Source: F23-D06 sp045130275 (lineage in GTDB: Bacteria; Bacteroidota; Bacteroidia; Bacteroidales; WCHB1-69). Taken from it: a DNA stretch of 64,000 bases. The notes under the pieces are model-generated. The model made no database searches, was not told where the DNA came from, and saw only the letters and a list, made by a program, of their open reading frames with translations. Where the stretch lies: positions 1-64,000 of the forward strand of contig JBGUPL010000029.1 in NCBI GenBank assembly GCA_045130275.1, in the 5' to 3' direction. This document shows positions 58,441 through 64,000 of the stretch, piece by piece; within the stretch, counting starts at the first letter, position 1; each line of letters starts with the position of its first letter. The translations under genes were made by a program, and so were the position numbers.

Positions 58441-60906
58441 ATGACACAGCTTGGAAATGTCGCAACGAAGTCTTTCTTTATCTCGTTTTTAATCTTAGTT
58501 TGCTCGTTTACAGTGTTTTCCCAGAACACAGTCTCGGGCACGTTGCAGGATGCGAATTCCGGCAATCCGGTGCAGTACGCCAATGTGAGTCTGTTGCGGC
58601 AGTCAGACAGCGTGCTCGTGAGCCACACTTTTGCCAACGACAAAGGTGTCTTCGAGTTGCAGATGGTGCCCAACGGCAATTATCGTATGGTTGTCTATTT
58701 TGTTGGTTATGAGACTTTTGAACAAAATCTTAGCGTAACTAAAAATATGGATTTGGGTACCCTGAAGATTACGCCGGGCACCATGACCATCGGCGAGGTG
58801 ACGGTGAAGGGTGAGCGGCCTCTCTTTGCTGTGGATGGGGAGAAAACCTACTACAACACGGCCGAGGATCCATCTGTCCAGACCGGTACCGCCTCCGACG
58901 TGCTGCAGAACGCGCCGGGAGTCTCCGTTGATGTGGAGGGTAACGTCACCCTGCGCGGCACTTCCAGCGTGGAGATCTGGATCAACGACAAACCTTCGCA
59001 CATGAATGCCGAGAACCTCAAGACCTACCTCCAGCAAATGCCCGCCAACAGCATCGATCACGTGGAGGTCATCACCAACCCGTCGGCGCGTTACGGTTCC
59101 AAAGCCGACGGCATCATCAACATCGTGACCACCACCAAGGTGATGAGGAACCAATTCATCAGTTTCGGCGCCAACGCCTCCATCAAACCTTATGCAAGTC
59201 CTTGGATTTCATACGTTTGGAGCAACGAGAAACTCTCCATCAACCTATACAGCAACTTCTCCTATTCGATGGATCGATACCGGAATATGTCTGACATCAC
59301 CATTTTCCAACCCGGACTGGAAGGCCGTGACACCGTGAGTTTCGAGAAGGACTCCACCTATTCCAAAGGCCACAATTTCGGAGGCGGACTCCATTTCAAC
59401 CTTGATTATGAGATTGACAGCATGAACACTATTTCGTTGTGGAGCGGTTTTTGGCCGAATATGCGCAACTTCAACGGCTATTCCGAGACCAATCGTGAAA
59501 TGTTCATAGACAATTCCCTGACTCATTACAAAACGTCATCGCCCAGCAGAAGTAAAAGCCATTGGGCGGGTTTCGGGTTCTATTACCAGCACAATTTCGA
59601 CCGAAATGGACACAACCTCTCCTTGGATGTCAATGGAAGTAGCTGGGGATGGGGAAATGTTGGCAAAACCGAAAAAATCTTCCTCTCGCCAGTCGAATAC
59701 ACACGGTCGATGGACGAAACAAACCGCAGTGGCTCTTTTGATGCAAACGCCGAATTGACCTACAACCGTCCGTACTCCGAAAAGGGTGAGATTTCAGTCG
59801 GTTATTACGGAGGGTTCACGCTCTCGCACGAGCTCGACCATTTGGACACACTGAACGAAGGGGTTTGGGTGAGAGATGAGATGCGCAGCTACAAGAGCCG
59901 GTCTCCGGAAATCGAGAACCAGGTGTTCTTCACTTTGCAGCATAAATTCGGCAATTTCACGATCAAGCCCGGCGTGCGGTTCGAGCACACCTACACCACT
60001 ATCCTGTATCCCGAAATCGTGCCTGACACCTTTGCCGTGCGGCGGCACTTCTTCCACGTGCGCCCGTCATTGCACCTGTCGTACCGCACCAAGTCGATGC
60101 ACAACTTCCGACTCAGCTACACCTTCCGCAGCAGCAATCCCAGTGCCGAGCAGCTCACCCGCTTTGTCTCCTACGAAGAAGAGAGTTTCTACAGCGGCAA
60201 TCCCGACCTGAACTCCATTCTAACGCATTCTGTAGAAGCAGGTTGGCAGAAGTATTGGGCGAAGTACGGCTCTTTAGGCGTCACGCTCTACTATCGTGCC
60301 AAAACCCGGGACATCGAACAGATCACGGTGCCCGCCTACCACGACCTTTACGGCCGCCTGGTTTCTTTCGGTTATCCCGTAAACGTGGGCAAGGCGATGA
60401 ACACAGGCTTGGAAGTCAACACCATGTACCGCCCGAACGCCATGTTCAACATACGCCTCTATGCCAACGTCTATCATCGTTATATAGAAACAATGTATGA
60501 CAACGAGCTCTACAAGCAACAGATGTGGTCTTACAGTTTCAATATGAGTTTATGGGCTAAGTTGTGGAAACGCTTGGAAATCAATGTTTCCGGTTATTAC
60601 GGTTCGCCTTCTATTTCCCTCTTCAGCAGCACTCACGCCCATTACAGCATCAACGCCGGTCTGCGTTGCGACTTCTTCGACAAGAAACTCTCCATCTATC
60701 TGAATGCCAACGATATCTTCAACTGGAACAGTTGGGGGTACGACAACGACAGCCCTTACTACGTGTCGCACGGCACTTTCAAGTACAATTCCCGCACAGT
60801 TGCGTTGGGCTTCACCCTGCGTTTCGGCAAGATGGAGTTAGAGAACCAGGCACGCCAAGGCGCGGCCAGCGAAAGCAGCGGACAAGGTGGCCAAGGAGGT
60901 ATGTAA
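58441..60906 (+). CDS. Outer-membrane beta-barrel receptor (TonB-dependent, OMP_b-brl type)
   Basis: 821 residues. Signal peptide ending VFSQ, carboxypeptidase-regulatory domain (VSGTLQDANSGNPVQYANVS), plug domain (TASDVLQNAPGVSVD, VEVITNPSARYGSKADGIIN) and a large barrel. The tail is Gly/Gln/Ser-rich (SESSGQGGQGGM) rather than the usual terminal strand, a feature of this subgroup. The ligand is unknown; members are often co-regulated with peptide or metal stress. Single-gene unit, convergent with dxr. Confidence 0.87.
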   Translation: MTQLGNVATKSFFISFLILVCSFTVFSQNTVSGTLQDANSGNPVQYANVSLLRQSDSVLVSHTFANDKGVFELQMVPNGNYRMVVYFVGYETFEQNLSVTKNMDLGTLKITPGTMTIGEVTVKGERPLFAVDGEKTYYNTAEDPSVQTGTASDVLQNAPGVSVDVEGNVTLRGTSSVEIWINDKPSHMNAENLKTYLQQMPANSIDHVEVITNPSARYGSKADGIINIVTTTKVMRNQFISFGANASIKPYASPWISYVWSNEKLSINLYSNFSYSMDRYRNMSDITIFQPGLEGRDTVSFEKDSTYSKGHNFGGGLHFNLDYEIDSMNTISLWSGFWPNMRNFNGYSETNREMFIDNSLTHYKTSSPSRSKSHWAGFGFYYQHNFDRNGHNLSLDVNGSSWGWGNVGKTEKIFLSPVEYTRSMDETNRSGSFDANAELTYNRPYSEKGEISVGYYGGFTLSHELDHLDTLNEGVWVRDEMRSYKSRSPEIENQVFFTLQHKFGNFTIKPGVRFEHTYTTILYPEIVPDTFAVRRHFFHVRPSLHLSYRTKSMHNFRLSYTFRSSNPSAEQLTRFVSYEEESFYSGNPDLNSILTHSVEAGWQKYWAKYGSLGVTLYYRAKTRDIEQITVPAYHDLYGRLVSFGYPVNVGKAMNTGLEVNTMYRPNAMFNIRLYANVYHRYIETMYDNELYKQQMWSYSFNMSLWAKLWKRLEINVSGYYGSPSISLFSSTHAHYSINAGLRCDFFDKKLSIYLNANDIFNWNSWGYDNDSPYYVSHGTFKYNSRTVALGFTLRFGKMELENQARQGAASESSGQGGQGGM

Positions 60907-60935
60907 TTAAGTGTGAATGACGCAGGTATGCGTTA

Positions 60936-62111
60936 TCAGTGGAGTATTTTGCATTTGGTCTCCTGATCCAGTGCCAGATAATCGTCAATGGATTTCGGCT
61001 TTGCTGCAGGTGCGGAAGACAAAGCTGTTTCGATGATTCTTGGAATATCGGTGAATTTGATTTTTCCGTCCATAAACATTCGTACGGCAGCTTCATTGGC
61101 GGCGTTCATCACGCAGGGCATGCCGCCGCCGGCAGCTGATGCCTTGTATGCCATATTTAAGCACGGAAATACCTCCCTGTCAGGCTTCTCGAATGTTAGG
61201 GTGGCATATCTTGCGAAGTCAAGTCTTTCGTATGGCAGCGGAAGTCTGAGCGGGTAGGTGAGGGCGTATTGGATGGGCAGCCGCATGTCGGGGACACCGA
61301 GTTGCGCTTTCACCGATCCGTCTTCGAACTGCACCATGGAGTGGATGACCGACTGCGGATGCACCAGCACGTCGATTTTCTCCAACGGCATGTTGAACAA
61401 CCATTTGGCCTCGATGACCTCCAATCCTTTGTTCATCAGCGATGCGCTGTCGATGGTCACTTTCGGGCCCATGCTCCAGTTGGGATGCTTGAGGGCATTC
61501 TGCAGGGTGACCGTTTCCAGTTGCTCTTTGGTATATCCACGGAATGCGCCGCCGGAAGCGGTAATGATGAGTTTTTCCACGGGGTTGAAGTGTTCGCCCG
61601 CGAGGCATTGGAAAATCGCCGAGTGCTCTGAATCCACAGGCAACACGGGGGCATTATGCTCCTTCGCGGTGCGCATGATGAGCTCGCCCGCCACTACGAG
61701 GGTCTCCTTGTTCGCAATGGCCAAAGGTGTGCCGCACGACACGGTGCGGAAAGCCGGCTTGAGTCCCGCGATGCCCACGATGCACGACAGCACCATATCG
61801 ACGCAGTCCATTTCGCACACGTCGCACAAGGATTCCTCGCCGCAGAAGACTTTCACGTCCTCGTCGGCAAGCGCCTCTTTCACCTTGCGGTAAGCCTCTT
61901 CCTGCACCACTACCACGATGTTGGGGCGGTACTTCTTCGCTTGCTCGATGAGCAGATCCGCACTGGAATTGGCTGCGATGATTTCCAGCTGTAACAACTC
62001 GGGATGGAGCGCGATGACCTCCAACGCCTGCGTGCCCATTGAGCCCGTCGAGCCGAGGACGGCGATGCGACGGGGGTGGTTTTCTGCTTGCTTGTATGTT
62101 TCTGTGTTCAT
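60936..62111 (-). CDS. dxr: 1-deoxy-D-xylulose 5-phosphate reductoisomerase
   Basis: 391 residues. NADPH loop AVLGSTGSMGTQAL, ANKETLVVAGE, the metal-binding PVDSEHSAIFQ (Asp, Glu), ASGGAFR and the flexible-loop HPNWSMGPKVTIDSA, then AANEAAV. Converts DXP to MEP in the non-mevalonate isoprenoid pathway. Followed downstream only by the convergent receptor gene. A TTGGCTATTAGC-type repeat fills the space to adk. Confidence 0.96.
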   Translation of the reverse strand: MNTETYKQAENHPRRIAVLGSTGSMGTQALEVIALHPELLQLEIIAANSSADLLIEQAKKYRPNIVVVVQEEAYRKVKEALADEDVKVFCGEESLCDVCEMDCVDMVLSCIVGIAGLKPAFRTVSCGTPLAIANKETLVVAGELIMRTAKEHNAPVLPVDSEHSAIFQCLAGEHFNPVEKLIITASGGAFRGYTKEQLETVTLQNALKHPNWSMGPKVTIDSASLMNKGLEVIEAKWLFNMPLEKIDVLVHPQSVIHSMVQFEDGSVKAQLGVPDMRLPIQYALTYPLRLPLPYERLDFARYATLTFEKPDREVFPCLNMAYKASAAGGGMPCVMNAANEAAVRMFMDGKIKFTDIPRIIETALSSAPAAKPKSIDDYLALDQETKCKILH

Positions 62112-62255
62112 ATAACTAACTATGACTAATGACTTAAACTTAGACTTTGGCTATTAGCTATTGGCTGTTGGCTGATGGATAGTAGCCATTTGTACGTAAT
62201 TATTCCCTAATTACAAGTCCTAAACTCCAAAGTCTCAAGTCTCAAGTCTCGAGTC

Positions 62256-62834
62256 CTATAAAGATTCCACCACCTTGCAGATGTCGGCGAACACGTGCTC
62301 GATATCCTGCATGCCGTTGATTTCCACCAGCTTGCCTTGTTTCTGGTAGTATTCCACGAGCGGCATGGTCTGGGCGAAGAAGTTTTCCACGCGGGCCTTG
62401 ACGGTGGCGGGGGTGTCGTCGGCGCGTTGCTCGATTTCGGCGCGTTTGAGAATGCGTTTCTGCACCTCTTCCATTTCCACCTTCAGGTAGATGACTTTGG
62501 TGATGTCGAGGTTGTTGAAGAAGCTCTTGTCGTCGAGCATCTCGGCCTGTTTGATGGTGCGCGGTACGCCGTCGAAGATAAAGCCCTTGGCGTCAGCGTG
62601 TTTCTCGATATGATTGCGCAACATGCCGAGGGTGATGTCATCGGGACAAAGGTCGCCGCGGTTGATGATTTCCTGCGCCTTCAAGCCCAGCGGGGTCTTG
62701 TGGGAGATCTCATAACGGAACAGGTCACCGGTGGAAACGTGTTCAAGTTGGAATTTCTCGGCCATCTGTTTGGCCTGGGTGCCTTTCCCGCTGCCGGGGG
62801 CACCGAACATGACGAGGGTGATTTGGTTGCTCAT
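62256..62834 (-). CDS. adk: Adenylate kinase
   Basis: 192 residues. P-loop GAPGSGKGTQ, AMP-binding STGDLFR, DGVPRTIKQAEM (the D-G-F/V-P-R motif) and the short LID form (RAEIEQRADDTPATVKARVE) without zinc cysteines. Balances adenine nucleotides in the cytoplasm. Often beside hpt in Bacteroidales, as here. Confidence 0.96.
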   Translation of the reverse strand: MSNQITLVMFGAPGSGKGTQAKQMAEKFQLEHVSTGDLFRYEISHKTPLGLKAQEIINRGDLCPDDITLGMLRNHIEKHADAKGFIFDGVPRTIKQAEMLDDKSFFNNLDITKVIYLKVEMEEVQKRILKRAEIEQRADDTPATVKARVENFFAQTMPLVEYYQKQGKLVEINGMQDIEHVFADICKVVESL

Positions 62835-62983
62835 ATTGTGATAATTAAGAATTCAGAATTAAAAATTAAGAATGAAGAATAGTGATTCGTGAGCAGTGAA
62901 TAGTGAATTGTCATTAGTCTAAGTCTATGTCATTAGTTTAAGTCACTTATAAAAGCTAAAAGCCAATAGCTAATAGCCAAAAA

Positions 62984-63523
62984 CTAACTACAGACTTGAT
63001 AGATGTCAGGAAGATTCCGGCCGTAACCGTCGTAGTCGAGACCGCGGCCGACAACGAACTTGTTGGGAATGTTGATCCCCACATAATGGACGGGCAGTTC
63101 CCCTTTGTAGGCATCGGGTTTCATCGTCATAGTGGCGATGCGCACATCCTTGGCACCAGCGTCCATGAGCATTTGGTGCAGATGACGGTAAGTGGCGCCG
63201 GTATCGACGATGTCTTCAAGGATGAGGATGCGTTTGCCGCGCACATCTTCGTTGAGACCGATGAGGTTGTTGATGTTGCCGGTGCATTCGGTGCCGCTGT
63301 AGGATGAGAGCTTCACGCAGGTGATACGGCAGGGGAAATCCAGCTGCTTCAGCAAATCCACGGCGAAAACGATGGCTCCGTTGAGGGTGATCAGCAGAAT
63401 CGGGTCGTCGTAGCGGTATTCCAACATGATTTCAGCTGCCACCCGAGAGATGGCTGTGTCAATTTCATTGGATGGAATGTATTTGACAAAAGTTTTGTCC
63501 AAAAGGGTGACTTTTTCGCTCAT
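62984..63523 (-). CDS. hpt: Hypoxanthine phosphoribosyltransferase
   Basis: 179 residues from the ATG at 63523; a reverse -7 box (TACTTTTG, 63545-63552) supports this over the ATG at 63547. PRPP motif ILILEDIVDTGATY, the flexible loop SSYSGTECTGN and the base-binding KFVVGRGLDYDGYGRNLP. Salvages hypoxanthine (and probably guanine) to the nucleotide. Short repeats (AAAAGCTAAAAGCC-type) lie between it and adk. Confidence 0.95.
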   Translation of the reverse strand: MSEKVTLLDKTFVKYIPSNEIDTAISRVAAEIMLEYRYDDPILLITLNGAIVFAVDLLKQLDFPCRITCVKLSSYSGTECTGNINNLIGLNEDVRGKRILILEDIVDTGATYRHLHQMLMDAGAKDVRIATMTMKPDAYKGELPVHYVGINIPNKFVVGRGLDYDGYGRNLPDIYQVCS

Positions 63524-63609
63524 ATCCACATTTTTTTGTGAGTGCAAAAGTACAATTTTTTTGTGATGTGTGAACAGCGAATCGCGATCAGTGAATTATG
63601 CATTATAAA

Positions 63610-64000
63610 TTAAAACCCACGAGTGGTACGGGCACTGCTGGGGATCACGCTGCTGCGCGGGCGCACTGAGCCGCTGGAAACAGGCCGCGCGGTGGTCGAG
63701 GCCGTGCTCTTGGAAGCGGAAGTGTGTGTGCTGCCGGTGGAGGGTTTGGAGCTGGAAGAGGGAATTGTTCCTGATGTGGGCTTGGATCCCGAGACTGGTT
63801 TGCTGCCGGAGGTAGGGACGTTTGTCTTCGGCGTGGCGGGCTTCTCAGCCGCTGGCGGAACGTTCGCCTGCGCCACAGGTTCTCCACCGCCACTGTATCG
63901 CTTGTAGTTCGTGGTGCTACCCACACGGCTGATCCGCGAGGAGATGTTGTGACCGCCGGTGGTGAGGAGATCGTTGTAGGTTACGATGACCGATGGCGTT
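63610..64000 (-). CDS. C-terminal part of a protein with Ser/Thr/Pro-rich tail, cut by the window end
   Basis: The frame is open from the right edge to a stop at 63610. The upstream part (TPSVIVTYNDLLTTGGHNIS) looks like a folded domain end; from about 63890 on, the chain is low-complexity Ser/Thr/Pro/Lys (GSKPVSGSKPTSGTIPSSSS) with a basic finish. An internal GTG at 63924 is probably not the real start. It may be an outer-membrane or secreted protein, but the family cannot be named from this fragment. Confidence 0.6.
   Translation of the reverse strand, partial: TPSVIVTYNDLLTTGGHNISSRISRVGSTTNYKRYSGGGEPVAQANVPPAAEKPATPKTNVPTSGSKPVSGSKPTSGTIPSSSSKPSTGSTHTSASKSTASTTARPVSSGSVRPRSSVIPSSARTTRGF

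Overview
The window comes from a Bacteroidetes chromosome, most likely order Bacteroidales. Nearly every gene with a readable upstream region has the phylum-type promoter -7 box (TAnnTTTG, here TATTTTTG, TATCTTTG or TACTTTTG). There are several TonB-dependent receptors, two proteins with C-terminal sorting domains of the type IX secretion kind, and many SPII lipoproteins. No rRNA or tRNA gene was seen. The right third (about 49-64 kb) is ordinary housekeeping: xseA, tpiA, an OmpA/PD40 protein, murC, pspC, two outer-membrane receptors, dxr, adk, hpt. The left two thirds are accessory and strongly rearranged.

Layout. 0-5.5 kb: a lipoprotein, a short-chain dehydrogenase and two secreted proteins on the minus strand that share nearly the same signal peptide. 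5.5-8.5 kb: a decayed mosaic in which a ~0.5 kb lipoprotein segment is present twice, each copy broken at its 3' side, with two fragments of a second dehydrogenase and copies of promoter-like and palindromic repeats. 8.5-12 kb: an AAA/DUF4143 ATPase, a membrane protein and two methyltransferases. 12-17.5 kb: a class M sirtuin (SirTM) and a zinc macrodomain protein, families that normally sit side by side in an ADP-ribosylation operon, here separated by ~3.8 kb holding a long nested hairpin (candidate structured RNA), a fibronectin-III lipoprotein and an AbiE-type pair whose toxin lacks its catalytic core. 17.5-26 kb: a membrane metallopeptidase, a 303-bp terminal-inverted-repeat element, a CAT-like acetyltransferase with an AraC regulator, a glycosyltransferase, a glutathione peroxidase, and a TonB receptor with a His/Cys-rich small protein. 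26-32.7 kb: an RND tripartite efflux operon with a divergent AraC regulator. 32.8-36.7 kb: a beta-helix surface protein with a divergent AraC regulator, then a flavin reductase bracketed by 33-bp tandem repeats. 36.8-41 kb: a second AAA/DUF4143 ATPase behind twin operators, PepD, a GNAT protein and a RelE/ParE-like toxin-antitoxin pair. 41.4-46.5 kb: a PDZ aspartic protease, the second copy of the 303-bp element, MarC and a group of flavin, thiol and Fe-S redox proteins. 46.6-49.1 kb: a TPP riboswitch controlling a TonB receptor.

The main theme is repeat activity. Several unrelated families of short palindromic or dispersed repeats occur between genes, and at least five copies lie in frame inside genes (sirtuin, macrodomain protein, twice in the RND pump, and the start of the thiamin-type receptor). 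Fragments of catA, an SDR gene and an araC gene lie scattered, and some neighbouring genes appear to have gained new tails from them. All family assignments are from reading the protein sequences; no database search was run.
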